Part shown: positions 25,460 to 39,064 of the stretch, in pieces
Numbering within the stretch: position 1 is the first letter of the stretch
Layout of the letters: each line of letters starts with the position of its first letter
Assembly: GCA_014843695.1 (NCBI GenBank)
Contig: CM026400.1
Span: forward strand, 15,148,653 to 15,212,652
Origin: Archivesica marissinica
Taxonomy: Eukaryota > Mollusca > Bivalvia > Venerida > Vesicomyidae
Direction of reading: 5' to 3'
DNA length: 64,000 bases
Made by a program: the position numbers and the translations under genes
Notes under the pieces: generated by a model
Told to the model about the DNA's origin: nothing
Database searches by the model: none
Seen by the model: the letters and a program-made list of their open reading frames with translations, nothing else

Positions 25460-28400
25460 GCCACGCTTGGTAAATGTCCATCAAACCTCCGCCACGCTTG
25501 GTAAATGTCCATCAAACCTCCGCCACGCTTGGTAAATGTCCATCAGACCTCCACCACGCTGCTAGATGTCCATCAGACCTCCACCACGCTGCTAGATGTC
25601 CATCAGACCTCCACCACGCTGCTAGATGTCCATCAAACCTCCACCACGCTTGGTAAATGTCCATCAAACCTCCGCCACGCTTGGTAAATGTCCATCAAAC
25701 TTCCACCACGCTTGGTAAATGTCCATCAAACCTCTGCCACGCTTGGTAAATGTCCATCAGACCTCCACCACGCTGCTGGATGTCCATCAAACCTCCACCA
25801 CGCTGCTAGATGTCCATCAAACCTCCGCCACGCTTGGTAAATGTCCATCAGACCTCCGCCACGCTTGGTAAATGTCCATCAGACCTCCGCCACGCTTTGT
25901 AAATGTCCATCAGACCTCCGCCACGCTTGGTAAATGTTCATCAGACCTCCACCACGCTGCTAGATGTCCATCAAACCTCCGCCACGCTTGGTAAATGTCC
26001 ATCAGACCTCCGCCACGCTTGGTAAATGTCCATCAAACCTCTGCCACGCTTGGTCAATGTCCATCAAACCTCCGCTACACTTGGTAAATGTCCATCAAAC
26101 CTCCGTCACGCTTGGTAAATGTCCATCAAACCTCCGCCACGCTTGGTAAATGTCCATAATACCTCTGCCACACTTGGTAGATGTCCATCAGACCTCTGCC
26201 ACACTTGGTAAATGTCCATCAGACCTCCGCCACACTTGGTAAATGTCCATCAGACCTCCGCCACGCTTGGTAAATGTCCATCAGACCTCCACCACGCTGC
26301 TAGATGTCCATCAAACCTCCACCACGCTGCTAGATGTCCATCAAACCTCCGCCACGCTTGGTAAATGTCCATCAAAATGTCCATCAACCTCCGCCACGCT
26401 TGGTAAATGTCCATCAGACCTCCACCACGCTGCTAGATGTCCATCAGACCTCCACCACGCTGCTAGATGTCCATCAGACCTCCACCACGCTGCTAGATGT
26501 CCATCAAACCTCCACCACGCTTGGTAAATGTCCATCAAACCTCTGCCACGCTTGGTAAATGTCCATCAGACCTCCACCACGCTGCTAGATGTCCATCAAA
26601 CCTCCACCACGCTGCTAGATGTCCATCAAACCTCCGCCACGCTTGGTAAATGTCCATCAGACCTCCGCCACGCTTGGTAAATGTCCATCAGACCTCCGCC
26701 ACGCTTGGTAAATGTCCATCAGACCTCCGCCACGCTTTGTAAATGTCCATCAGACCTCCGCCACGCTTGGTAAATGTTCATCAGACCTCCACCACGCTGC
26801 TAGATGTCCATCAAACCTCCGCCACGCTTGGTAAATGTCCATCAGACCTCCGCCACGCTTGGTAAATGTCCATCAAACTTCTGCCACGCTTGGTCAATGT
26901 CCATCAAACCTCCGCCACACTTGGTAAATGTCCATCAAACCTCCGTCACGCTTGGTAAATGTCCATCAAACCTCCGCCACGCTTGGTAAATGTCCATAAT
27001 ACCTCTGCCACACTTGGTAGATGTCCATCAGACCTCTGCCACACTTGGTAAATGTCCATCAGACCTCCGCCACACTTGGTAAATGTCCATCAGACCTCCG
27101 CCACGCTTGGTAAATGTCCATCAGACCTCCACCACGCTGCTAGATGTCCATCAAACCTCCACCACGCTGCTAGATGTCCATCAAACCTCCGCCACGCTTG
27201 GTAAATGTCCATCAAACCTCCGCCACACTTGGTAAATGTCCATCAAACCTCCGCCACGCTTGGTAAATGTCCATCAGACCTCCACCACGCTGCTAGATGT
27301 CCATCAGACCTCCACCACGCTGCTAGATGTCCATCAGACCTCCACCACGCTGCTAGATGTCCATCAAACCTCCACCACGCTTGGTAAATGTCCATCAAAC
27401 CTCTGCCACGCTTGGTAAATGTCCATCAGACCTCCACCACGCTGCTAGATGTCCATCAAACCTCCACCACGCTGCTAGATGTCCATCAAACCTCCGCCAC
27501 GCTTGGTAAATGTCCATCACCTCCGCCACGCTTGGTAAATGTCCATCAGACCTCCGCCACGCTTGGTAAATGTCCATCAGACCTCCGCCACGCTTTGTAA
27601 ATGTCCATCAGACCTCCGCCACGCTTGGTAAATGTTCATCAGACCTCCACCACGCTGCTAGATGTCCATCAAACCTCCGCCACGCTTGGTAAATGTCCAT
27701 CAGACCTCCGCCACGCTTGGTAAATGTCCATCAAACCTCCGCCACGCTTGGTAAATGTCCATAAGACCTCTGCCACACTTGGTAAATGTCCATCAGACCT
27801 CTGCCACACTTGGTAAATGTCCATCAGACCTCCGCCACACTTGGTAAATGTCCATCAGACCTCCACCACGCTGCTAGATGTCCATCAAACCTCCGCCACG
27901 CTTGATAAATGTCCATCAAACCTCCGCCACGCTTGGTAAATATCCATCAAACCTCCGCCACGCTTAGTAAATGTCCATCAGACCTCCGCCACACTTGGTA
28001 AATGTCCATCAAACCTCCGCCACACTTGGTAAATGTCCATCAGACCTCCACCACGCTGCTAGATGTCCATCAAACCTCCGCCACGCTTGGTAAATGTCCA
28101 TCAAACCTCCGCCACGCTTGGTAAATGTCCATCAAACCTCCGCCACACTTGGTAAATGTCCATCAGACCTCCACCACGCTGCTAGATGTCCATCAAACCT
28201 CCGCCACACTTGGTAAATGTCCATCAAACCTCCGCTACGCTTGGTAAATGTCCATCAAACCTTCGCCACACTTGGTAAATGTCCATCAAACCTCCGTCAC
28301 ACTTGGTAAATGTCCATCAAACCTCCGCCACGCTTGGTAAATGTCCATAATACCTCTGCCACACTTGGTAGATGTCCATCAGACCTCTGCCACACTTGGT

Positions 28401-31400
28401 AAATGTCCATCAGACCTCCGCCACACTTGGTAAATGTCCATCAGACCTCCGCCACGCTTGGTAAATGTCCATCAGACCTCCACCACGCTGCTAGATGTCC
28501 ATCAAACCTCCACCACGCTGCTAGATGTCCATCAAACCTCCGCCACGCTGTAGATGTCCATCAGACCTCCCCACGCTGCTAGATGTCCATCAGACCTCCA
28601 CCACGCTGCTAGATGTCCATCAAACCTCCACCACGCTTGGTAAATGTCCATCAAACCTCCGCCACGCTTCGTAAATGTCCATCAAACTTCCACCACGCTT
28701 GGTAAATGTCCATCAAACCTCTGCCACGCTTGGTAAATGTCCATCAGACCTCCACCACGCTGCTGGATGTCCATCAAACCTCCACCACGCTGCTAGATGT
28801 CCATCAAACCTCCGCCACGCTTGGTAAATGTCCATCAGACCTCCGCCACGCTTGGTAAATGTCCATCAGACCTCCGCCACGCTTTGTAAATGTCCATCAG
28901 ACCTCCGCCACGCTTGGTAAATGTTCATCAGACCTCCACCACGCTGCTAGATGTCCATCAAACCTCCGCCACGCTTGGTAAATGTCCATCAGACCTCCGC
29001 CACGCTTGGTAAATGTCCATCAAACCTCTGCCACGCTTGGTCAATGTCCATCAAACCTCCGCCACACTTGGTAAATGTCCATCAAACCTCCGCCACGCTT
29101 GGTAAATGTCCATCAAACCTCCGCCACGCTTGGTAAATGTCCATAATACCTCTGCCACACTTGGTAGATGTCCATCAGACCTCTGCCACACTTGGTAAAT
29201 GTCCATCAGACCTCCGCCACACTTGGTAAATGTCCATCAGACCTCCGCCACGCTTGGTAAATGTCCATCAGACCTCCACCACGCTGCTAGATGTCCATCA
29301 AACCTCCACCACGCTGCTAGATGTCCATCAAACCTCCGCCACGCTTGGTAAATGTCCATCAAACCTCCGCCACGCTTGGTAAATGTCCATCAGACCTCCA
29401 CCACGCTGCTAGATGTCCATCAGACCTCCACCACGCTGCTAGATGTCCATCAGACCTCCACCACGCTGCTAGATGTCCATCAAACCTCCACCACGCTTGG
29501 TAAATGTCCATCAAACCTCCGCCACGCTTGGTAAATGTCCATCAGACCTCCACCACGCTTGGTAAATGTCCATCAAACCTCCGCCACGCTTGGTAAATGT
29601 CCATCAAACCTCCGCCACGCTTGGTAAATGTCCATCAAACCTCCGCCACGCTTGGTAAATGTCCATCAAACCTCCGCCACGCTTGGTAAATGTCCATCAA
29701 CCTCCGCCACGCTTGGTAAATGTCCATCAAACCTCCGCCACGCTTGGTAAATGTCCATCAAACCTCCGCCACGCTGGTAAATGTCCATAACCTCGCCACA
29801 CTTGGTAAATGTCCATCAGACCTCCGCCACATTGGTAAATGTCCATCAGACCTCCGCCACACTTGGTAAATGTCCATCAGACCTCCGCCACGCTTGGTAA
29901 ATGTCCATCAGACCTCCACCACGCTGCTAGATGTCCATCAAACCTCCGCCACGCTTGATAAATGTCCATCAAACCTCCGCCACGCTTGGTAAATGTCCAT
30001 CAAACCTCCGCCACGCTTAGTAAATGTCCATCAGACCTCCGCCACACTTGGTAAATGTCCATCAAACCTCCGCCACACTTGGTAAATGTCCATCAGACCT
30101 CCACCACGCTGCTAGATGTCCATCAAACCTCCGCCACGCTTGGTAAATGTCCATCAAACCTCCGCCACGCTTGGTAAATGTCCATCAAACCTCCGCCACA
30201 CTTGGTAAATGTCCATCAGACCTCCGCCACGCTTGGTAAATGTCCATCAGACCTCCGCCACGCTTTGTAAATGTCCATCAGACCTCCGCCACGCTTGGTA
30301 AATGTTCATCAGACCTCCACCACGCTGCTAGATGTCCATCAAACCTCCGCCACGCTTGGTAAATGTCCATCAGACCTCCGCCACGCTTGGTAAATGTCCA
30401 TCAAACCTCTGCCACGCTTGGTCAATGTCCATCAAACCTCCGCCACACTTGGTAAATGTCCATCAAACCTCCGTCACGCTTGGTAAATGTCCATCAAACC
30501 TCCGCCACGCTTGGTAAATGTCCATAATACCTCTGCCACACTTGGTAGATGTCCATCAGACCTCTGCCACACTTGGTAAATGTCCATCAGACCTCCGCCA
30601 CACTTGGTAAATGTCCATCAGACCTCCGCCACGCTTGGTAAATGTCCATCAGACCTCCACCACGCTGCTAGATGTCCATCAAACCTCCACCACGCTGCTA
30701 GATGTCCATCAAACCTCCGCCACGCTTGGTAAATGTCCATCAAACCTCCGCCACACTTGGTAAATGTCCATCAAACCTCCGCCACGCTTGGTAAATGTCC
30801 ATCAGACCTCCACCACGCTGCTAGATGTCCATCAGACCTCCACCACGCTGCTAGATGTCCATCAGACCTCCACCACGCTGCTAGATGTCCATCAAACCTC
30901 CACCACGCTTGGTAAATGTCCATCAAACCTCTGCCACGCTTGGTAAATGTCCATCAGACCTCCACCACGCTGCTAGATGTCCATCAAACCTCCACCACGC
31001 TGCTAGATGTCCATCAAACCTCCGCCACGCTTGGTAAATGTCCATCAGACCTCCGCCACGCTTGGTAAATGTCCATCAGACCTCCGCCACGCTTGGTAAA
31101 TGTCCATCAGACCTCCGCCACGCTTGGTAAATGTCCATCAGACCTCCGCCACGCTTGGTAAATGTCCATCAGACCTCCACCACGCTGCTAGATGTCCATC
31201 AAACCTCCGCCACGCTTGGTAAATGTCCATCAAACCTCTGCCACGCTTGGTAAATGTCCATCAAACCTCCGCCACACTTGGTAAATGTCCATCAAACCTC
31301 CGCCACGCTTGGTAAATGTCCATCAAACCTCCGCCACGCTTGGTAAATGTCCATAATACCTCTGCCACACTTGGTAGATGTCCATCAGACCTCTGCCACA

Positions 31401-34400
31401 CTTGGTAAATGTCCATCAGACCTCCGCCACACTTGGTAAATGTCCATCAGACCTCCGCCACGCTTGGTAAATGTCCATCAGACCTCCACCACGCTGCTAG
31501 ATGTCCATCAAACCTCCACCACGCTGCTAGATGTCCATCAAACCTCCGCCACGCTTGGTAAATGTCCATCAAACCTCCGCCACGCTTGGTAAATGTCCAT
31601 CAAACCTCCGCCACGCTTGGTAAATGTCCATCAGACCTCCGCCACGCTTGGTAAATGTCCATCAGACCTCCACCACGCTGCTAGATGTCCATCAAACCTC
31701 CGCCACGCTTGGTAAATGTCCATCAGACCTCCGCCACGCTTGGTAAATGTCCATCAAACCTCCGCCACGCTTGGTAAATGTCCATCAAACCTCCGCCACA
31801 CTTGGTAAATGTCCATCAAACCTCCGCCACGCTTGGTAAATGTCCATCAAACCTCCGCCACGCTTGGTAAATGTCCATAAACCTCGCCACACTGGTAAAT
31901 GTCCATCAGACCTCACCTCCGCCACACTTGGTAAATGTCCATCAACCTCCGCCACGCTTGGTAAATGTCCATCAGACCTCCGCCACGCTTGGTAAATGTC
32001 CATCAAACCTCCGCCACGCTTGGTAAATGTCCATCAACCTCCACCACGCTGCTAGATGTCCATCAAACCTCCGCCACGCTGGTAAATGTCCATCAAACCT
32101 CCGCCACGCTTGGTAAATGTCCATCAAACCTCCGCCACGCTTGGTAAATGTCCATCAGACCTCCACCACGCTGCTAGATGTCCATCAGACCTCCACCACG
32201 CTGCTAATGTCCATCAGACCTCCACCACGCTGCTAGATGTCCATCAAACCTCCACCACGCTTGGTAAATGTCCATCAAACCTCCGCCACGCTTGGTAAAT
32301 GTCCATCAAACCTCCGCCACGCTTGGTAAACCAAACCCCCACCAACCACAACCCCCACCAACCACAACCCCCCACTTGGTAAATGTCCATCAACCTCGCC
32401 ACGCTTGTAAATGTCCATCAGACCTCCACCACGCTGCTAGATGTCCATCAAACCTCCACCACGCTGCTAGATGTCCATCAAACCTCCGCCACGCTTGGTA
32501 AATGTCCATCAAACCTCCGCCACGCTTGGTAAATGTCCATCAAACCTCCGCCACGCTTGGTAAATGTCCATCAGACCTCCACCACGCTGCTAGATGTCCA
32601 TCAGATCTCCACCACGCTGCTAGATGTCCATCAGACCTCCACCACGCTGCTAATGTCCATCAAACCTCCACCACGCTTGGTAAATGTCCATCAAACCTCT
32701 GCCACGCTTGGTAAATGTCCATCAGACCTCCACCACGCTGCTAGATGTCCATCAAACCTCCACCACGCTGCTAGATGTCCATCAAACCTCCGCCACGCTT
32801 GGTAAATGTCCATCAGACCTCCGCCACGCTTGGTAAATGTCCATCAGACCTCCGCCACGCTTGGTAAATGTCCATCAGACCTCCGCCACGCTTTGTAAAT
32901 GTCCATCAGACCTCCGCCACGCTTGGTAAATGTTCATCAGACCTCCACCACGCTGCTAGATGTCCATCAAACCTCCGCCACGCTTGGTAAATGTCCATCA
33001 GACCTCCGCCACGCTTGGTAAATGTCCATCAACTCAACCCCACCTGGTAAATGTCCATCAAACCTCCGCCACGCTTGGTAAATGTCCATAAGACCTCCGC
33101 CACACTTGGTAAATGTCCATCAGACCTCTGCCACACTTGGTAAATGTCCATCAAACCTCCGCCACACTTGGTAAATGTCCATCAGACCTCCACCACGCTG
33201 CTAGATGTCCATCAAACCTCCGCCACGCTTGGTAAATGTCCATCAAACCTCCGCCACGCTTGGTAAATGTCCATCAAACCTCCGCCACACTTGGTAAATG
33301 TCCATCAAACCTCCGTCACACTTGGTAAATGTCCATCAAACCTCCGCCACGCTTGGTAAATGTCCATAATACCTCTGCCACACTTGGTAGATGTCCATCA
33401 GACCTCTGCCACACTTGGTAAATGTCCATCAGACCTCCGCCACACTTGGTAAATGTCCATCAGACCTCCGCCACGCTTGGTAAATGTCCATCAGACCTCC
33501 ACCACGCTGCTAGATGTCCATCAAACCTCCACCACGCTGCTAGATGTCCATCAAACCTCCGCCACGCTTGGTAAATGTCCATCAAACCTCCGCCACGCTT
33601 GGTAAATGTCCATCAAACCTCACCACGCTTGGTAAATGTCCATCAGACCTCCACCACGCTGCTAGATGTCCATCAGACCTCCACCACGCTGCTAGATGTC
33701 CATCAGACCTCCACCACGCTGCTAGATGTCCATCAAACCTCCACCACGCTTGGTAAATGTCCATCAAACCTCTGCCACGCTTGGTAAATGTCCATCAGAC
33801 CTCCACCACGCTGCTGGATGTCCATCAAACCTCCACCACGCTGCTAGATGTCCATCAAACCTCCGCCACGCTTGGTAAATGTCCATCAGACCTCCGCCAC
33901 GCTTGGTAAATGTCCATCAGACCTCCGCCACGCTTTGTAAATGTCCATCAGACCTCCGCCACGCTTGGTAAATGTTCATCAGACCTCCACCACGCTGCTA
34001 GATGTCCATCAAACCTCCGCCACGCTTGGTAAATGTCCATCAGACCTCCGCCACGCTTGGTAAATGTCCATCAAACCTCTGCCACGCTTGGTCAATGTCC
34101 ATCAAACCTCCGCCACACTTGGTAAATGTCCATCAAACCTCCGTCACGCTTGGTAAATGTCCATCAAACCTCCGCCACGCTTGGTAAATGTCCATAATAC
34201 CTCTGCCACACTTGGTAGATGTCCATCAGACCTCTGCCACACTTGGTAAATGTCCATCAGACCTCCGCCACACTTGGTAAATGTCCATCAGACCTCCGCC
34301 ACGCTTGGTAAATGTCCATCAGACCTCCACCACGCTGCTAGATGTCCATCAAACCTCCACCACGCTGCTAGATGTCCATCAAACCTCCGCCACGCTTGGT

Positions 34401-37250
34401 AAATGTCCATCAAACCTCCGCCACGCTTGGTAAATGTCCATCAAACCTCCGCCACGCTTGGTAAATGTCCATCAGACCTCCACCACGCTGCTAGATGTCC
34501 ATCAGATCTCCACCACGCTGCTAGATGTCCATCAGACCTCCACCACGCTGCTAGATGTCCATCAAACCTCCACCACGCTTGGTAAATGTCCATCAAACCT
34601 CTGCCACGCTTGGTAAATGTCCATCAGACCTCCACCACGCTGCTAGATGTCCATCAAACCTCCACCACGCTGCTAGATGTCCATCAAACCTCCGCCACGC
34701 TTGGTAAATGTCCATCAGACCTCCGCCACGCTTGGTAAATGTCCATCAGACCTCCGCCACGCTTGGTAAATGTCCATCAGACCTCCGCCACGCTTTGTAA
34801 ATGTCCATCAGACCTCCGCCACGCTTGGTAAATGTTCATCAGACCTCCACCACGCTGCTAGATGTCCATCAAACCTCCGCCACGCTTGGTAAATGTCCAT
34901 CAGACCTCCGCCACGCTTGGTAAATGTCCATCAAACTTCTGCCACGCTTGGTCAATGTCCATCAAACCTCCGCCACACTTGGTAAATGTCCATCAAACCT
35001 CCGTCACGCTTGGTAAATGTCCATCAAACCTCCGCCACGCTTGGTAAATGTCCATAATACCTCTGCCACACTTGGTAGATGTCCATCAGACCTCTGCCAC
35101 ACTTGGTAAATGTCCATCAGACCTCCGCCACACTTGGTAAATGTCCATCAGACCTCCGCCACGCTTGGTAAATGTCCATCAGACCTCCACCACGCTGCTA
35201 GATGTCCATCAAACCTCCACCACGCTGCTAGATGTCCATCAAACCTCCGCCACGCTTTGTAAATGTCCATCAAACCTCCGCCACACTTGGTAAATGTCCA
35301 TCAAACCTCAGCCACGCTTGGTAAATGTCCATCAGACCTCCACCACGCTGCTAGATGTCCATCAGACCTCCACCACGCTGCTAGATGTCCATCAAACCTC
35401 CACCACGCTTGGTAAATGTCCATCAAACCTCTGCCACGCTTGGTAAATGTCCATCAGACCTCCACCACGCTGCTAGATGTCCATCAAACCTCCACCACGC
35501 TGCTAGATGTCCATCAAACCTCCGCCACGCTTGGTAAATGTCCATCAGACCTCCGCCACGCTTGGTAAATGTCCATCAGACCTCCGCCACGCTTGGTAAA
35601 TGTCCATCAGACCTCCGCCACGCTTTGTAAATGTCCATCAGACCTCCGCCACGCTTGGTAAATGTTCATCAGACCTCCACCACGCTGCTAGATGTCCATC
35701 AAACCTCCGCCACGCTTGGTAAATGTCCATCAGACCTCCGCCACGCTTGGTAAATGTCCATCAGACCTCCGCCACGCTTTGTAAATGTCCATCAGACCTC
35801 CGCCACGCTTGGTAAATGTTCATCAGACCTCCACCACGCTGCTAGATGTCCATCAAACCTCCGCCACGCTTGGTAAATGTCCATCAGACCTCCGCCACGC
35901 TTGGTAAATGTCCATCAAACCTCCGCCACGCTTGGTAAATGTCCATAAGACCTCTGCCACACTTGGTAAATGTCCATCAGACCTCTGCCACACTTGGTAA
36001 ATGTCCATCAGACCTCCGCCACACTTGGTAAATGTCCATCAGACCTCCACCACGCTGCTAGATGTCCATCAAACCTCCGCCACGCTTGATAAATGTCCAT
36101 CAAACCTCCGCCACGCTTGGTAAATATCCATCAAACCTCCGCCACGCTTAGTAAATGTCCATCAGACCTCCGCCACACTTGGTAAATGTCCATCAAACCT
36201 CCGCCACACTTGGTAAATGTCCATCAGACCTCCACCACGCTGCTAGATGTCCATCAAACCTCCGCCACGCTTGGTAAATGTCCATCAAACCTCCGCCACG
36301 CTTGGTAAATGTCCATCAAACCTCCGCCACACTTGGTAAATGTCCATCAGACCTCCACCACGCTGCTAGATGTCCATCAAACCTCCGCCACACTTGGTAA
36401 ATGTCCATCAAACCTCCGCTACGCTTGGTAAATGTCCATCAAACCTTCGCCACACTTGGTAAATGTCCATCAAACCTCCGTCACACTTGGTAAATGTCCA
36501 TCAAACCTCCGCCACGCTTGGTAAATGTCCATAATACCTCTGCCACACTTGGTAGATGTCCATCAGACCTCTGCCACACTTGGTAAATGTCCATCAGACC
36601 TCCGCCACACTTGGTAAATGTCCATCAGACCTCCGCCACGCTTGGTAAATGTCCATCAGACCTCCACCACGCTGCTAGATGTCCATCAAACCTCCACCAC
36701 GCTGCTAGATGTCCATCAAACCTCCGCCACGCTTGGTAAATGTCCATCAAACCTCCGCCACGCTTGGTAAATGTCCATCAAACCTCCGCCACGCTTGGTA
36801 AATGTCCATCAAACCTCCGCCACGCTTGGTAAATGTCCATCAGACCTCCACCACGCTGCTAGATGTCCATCAGACCTCCACCACGCTGCTAGATGTCCAT
36901 CAGACCTCCACCACGCTGCTAGATGTCCATCAAACCTCCACCACGCTTGGTAAATGTCCATCAAACCTCCGCCACGCTTGGTAAATGTCCATCAAACTTC
37001 CACCACGCTTGGTAAATGTCCATCAAACCTCTGCCACGCTTGGTAAATGTCCATCAGACCTCCACCACGCTGCTGGATGTCCATCAAACCTCCACCACGC
37101 TGCTAGATGTCCATCAAACCTCCGCCACGCTTGGTAAATGTCCATCAGACCTCCGCCACGCTTGGTAAATGTCCATCAGACCTCCGCCACGCTTGGTAAA
37201 TGTCCATCAGACCTCCGCCACGCTTGGTAAATGTCCATCAAACCTCCACC
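25460..37250. repeat. Higher-order repeat of about 0.83-0.86 kb inside the satellite
   Basis: The rare unit variant atgttcatcag recurs at about 25934, 26774, 27632, 28921, 30302, 32930, 33972, 34832, 35662 and 35816. The shorter spacings cluster at 830-860 bp and others are 1.29-1.38 kb. A second marker, 'tccataatacctctgcc', travels with it about 200 bp later in most copies. Blocks with the same unit order also occur at 13984 and 17542, so this is an evolving family and not one clean array. Confidence 0.75.
32329..32375. other. A/C-only insert in satellite (probable artefact)
   Basis: Another run of A and C only, about 47 bp. It is divisible into three near-copies of the T/G-stripped satellite unit, with an abnormal density of indels on both sides (31870-33050). 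Confidence 0.75.
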
Positions 37251-37645
37251 ACGCTGCTAGATGTCCATCAAACCTCCGCCACGCTTGGTAAATGTCCATC
37301 AGACCTCCACCACGCTGCTAGATGTCCATCAAACCTCCACCACGCTTGGTAAATGTCCATCAAACCTCCGCCACGCTTGGTAAATGTCCATCAGACCTCC
37401 ACCACGCTGCTAGATGTCCATCAAACCTCCGCCACGCTTGGTAAATGTCCATCAGACCTCCGCCACGCTTGGTATATGTCCATCAGACCTCCGCCACGCT
37501 TGTAAATGTCCATCAGACCTCCGCCACACTTGGTAAATGTCCATCAGACCTCCACCATGCTGCTAAATTTCATCGATCCCCTGCCACTCTGCTAAATGTC
37601 CATCAAGTAGTAACATTCTGTTTAGAGTGAAATTCAATAAACAAG

Positions 37646-37870
37646 TTGTTCCATTAGCGCAGTTGTTAGCGCTCTCGCTTCTCACCAATGCAACCTGGGT
37701 TCGATCCTCAGACCGGCAAGTATGAGATGGTACGGTGGTCGCCAGATCGGACACGTGGGTTTTCACCGGGTACTACGGTTTCCTCCCACACGAATGACAA
37801 CATTTACGCTTTCATCCGCGCCAACGAACGTGATTAATATAAGTTGTTAAAACATGCTTCGCAATCGTTA
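37646..37870 (+). mobile_element. SINE-D, tRNA-derived
   Basis: The head has box A (ttagcgcagttgttagc) and box B (gggttcgatcctc). The body contains 'gatggtacggtggtcgcc', 'agatcggacacgtggg' and 'ggtttcctcccacacg', and the tail 'gtgattaatataagttg'. Related copies: 55155-55292 (+), 57396-57485 (+, tail) and 62851-63050 (minus). It sits directly after the end of the satellite. Confidence 0.8.
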
Positions 37871-38132
37871 AGTTGGGAAAAAAACGGGGAAAAACACAAT
37901 AAATATTACGATTATAAAAGAAATTAATTTTCCTAGTGACCCTGTCGAGACTAAATCACTGTTGGGGGATGGCAACTTCTACGTATGATGTACAAAATAT
38001 GGCAAATTTTATTTATTTTCCAGGCCTCGATCAGCGAGTTTTGCCGGGGCCGAATCTTACCTTTATTGGCGTACGCCATTTTTCACAATTTGCAAATGAC
38101 TGAAGACATTTGCAAACACTTTAGATGGAGTA
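37871..38132. other. Intron sequence with a cryptic acceptor
   Basis: No confirmed exon. 'tttatttattttccag' at about 38009-38024 looks like a good splice acceptor, and the frame behind it stays open into the next array. The ankyrin protein is contiguous without it, so I do not call an exon. Confidence 0.4.
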
Positions 38133-38430
38133 CCTTTGGTCTTCTTGTGGAATCCGAAGTTTCCTTTGGTCTTCTTGTGGAATCCGAAGCTTCCTTCAGT
38201 CTTCTTGTGGAATCCAAAGCTTCCTTTGGTCTTCTTGTGGAATCAAAGCTTCCTTTGGTCTTCTTGTGGAATCCGAAGCTTCCTTTGGTCTTCTTGTGGA
38301 ATCCGAAGCTTCCTTCAGTCTTCTTGTGGAATCTGAAGCTTCCTTTGGTCTTCTTGTGGAATCCGAAGCTTCCTTTGGTCTTCTTGTGGAATCCGAAGCT
38401 TCCTTCGGTCATCTTGTGGAATCCGAAGTA
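38133..38430. repeat. 30-bp minisatellite, 10 copies
   Basis: The unit is ctttggtcttcttgtgg + aatccgaagcttc, period 30, with one unit shortened by 3 bp near 38244. All frames remain open because 30 is divisible by three, which explains the 100-190-codon frames on both strands. Confidence 0.9.
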
Positions 38431-38812
38431 TTTCCACGCCTTTGAACGCGTAACACATGTAGATGGGTACACACGGTTGGCCCCCTCAAATGCCGTGTTC
38501 ATTTGCAGCGTCCATTGTCAAGTATTAGCTCCCTTGCGGAAGTGTGCTTACTACACCTAAGAATTGTTATTACCACAAAGAAGCGGGGAAAAATCGATAA
38601 TTTCAGCGAATATCAATATTAACTATCGATATTTCGATTAACACTTGATTGTCATCAACATAACAGCGACGATTTTTCGATTGTCTGCGACTATCGTCGG
38701 ATCACTAGAAGAATCCATTCAATATAACCTGAAACCAGATCTAGATCATTATCAAAATGTAACAGGATTTGTCCTTGACCCTGAGGCCCACCCTTTCACC
38801 AAATTCCATGAA
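38431..38812. other. Unique intron sequence
   Basis: AT-rich, with several 'atcgat/tcgatatttcga' words near 38590-38690 that may be the remains of a transposon end. I recognise no exon or intact element. Confidence 0.4.
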
Positions 38813-39064
38813 AATGTATATCTGTCCTATGTATATATAGGATGATGATGGTATGTATATGTCCTATTTGTATATCTGTCCTATCTATATACCTGTCCTA
38901 TCTGTATACCTGTCCTATCTGTATGCCTGTCCTATCTGTATATCTGTGCTATCTGTATGTCTGTCTTATCTGTATACCTGTCCTACCTGTATATATGTCC
39001 TATCTGTATACCTATCGTATCTGTATGCCTGTCCTATCTGTATACCTGTCCTATCTGTATATAG
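38813..39064. repeat. 17-bp minisatellite abutting the exon 3 acceptor
   Basis: The unit is ctgtatacctgtcctat, period 17, about 14 copies. The array is bounded on the left by a copy of the exon 3 splice acceptor and first exon bases (38834-38853) and on the right by the real acceptor. The pyrimidine-rich units form the polypyrimidine tract of the real acceptor. Confidence 0.9.

Larger units (their letters stand above)
11346..37605. repeat. 26-kb satellite of 30/31-bp units
   Basis: There are about 800 unit positions of two interchangeable forms. Form A (31 bp) contains cgcttggtaaatgtccatc and form B (30 bp) contains cgctgctagatgtccatc. Both are followed by aaacctccgccac or agacctccaccac. Secondary variable sites (caaac/cagac, cgcc/cacc/tgcc, cgct/cact, ttggt/ttagt/tttgt) create recognisable unit types that recur in the same order, giving higher-order repeats. 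The array starts after 'actggatacttccgccac' and decays at 37550-37605. Short frames of 60-100 codons on both strands (for example those reading LVNVHQTSATLGKCPS) are by-products. It lies wholly in the intron between ankyrin exons 2 and 3. Confidence 0.97.

Noticed and set aside
11346..37605. CRISPR-like appearance (regular 30/31-bp repeats)
   Set aside because: There are no unique spacers. The units abut directly and the context is a eukaryotic intron, so it is a satellite.
37985..38560. 191-codon frame after a good acceptor as an extra exon
   Set aside because: It is mostly the 30-bp array. The ankyrin domain is continuous from exon 2 to exon 3 without it.
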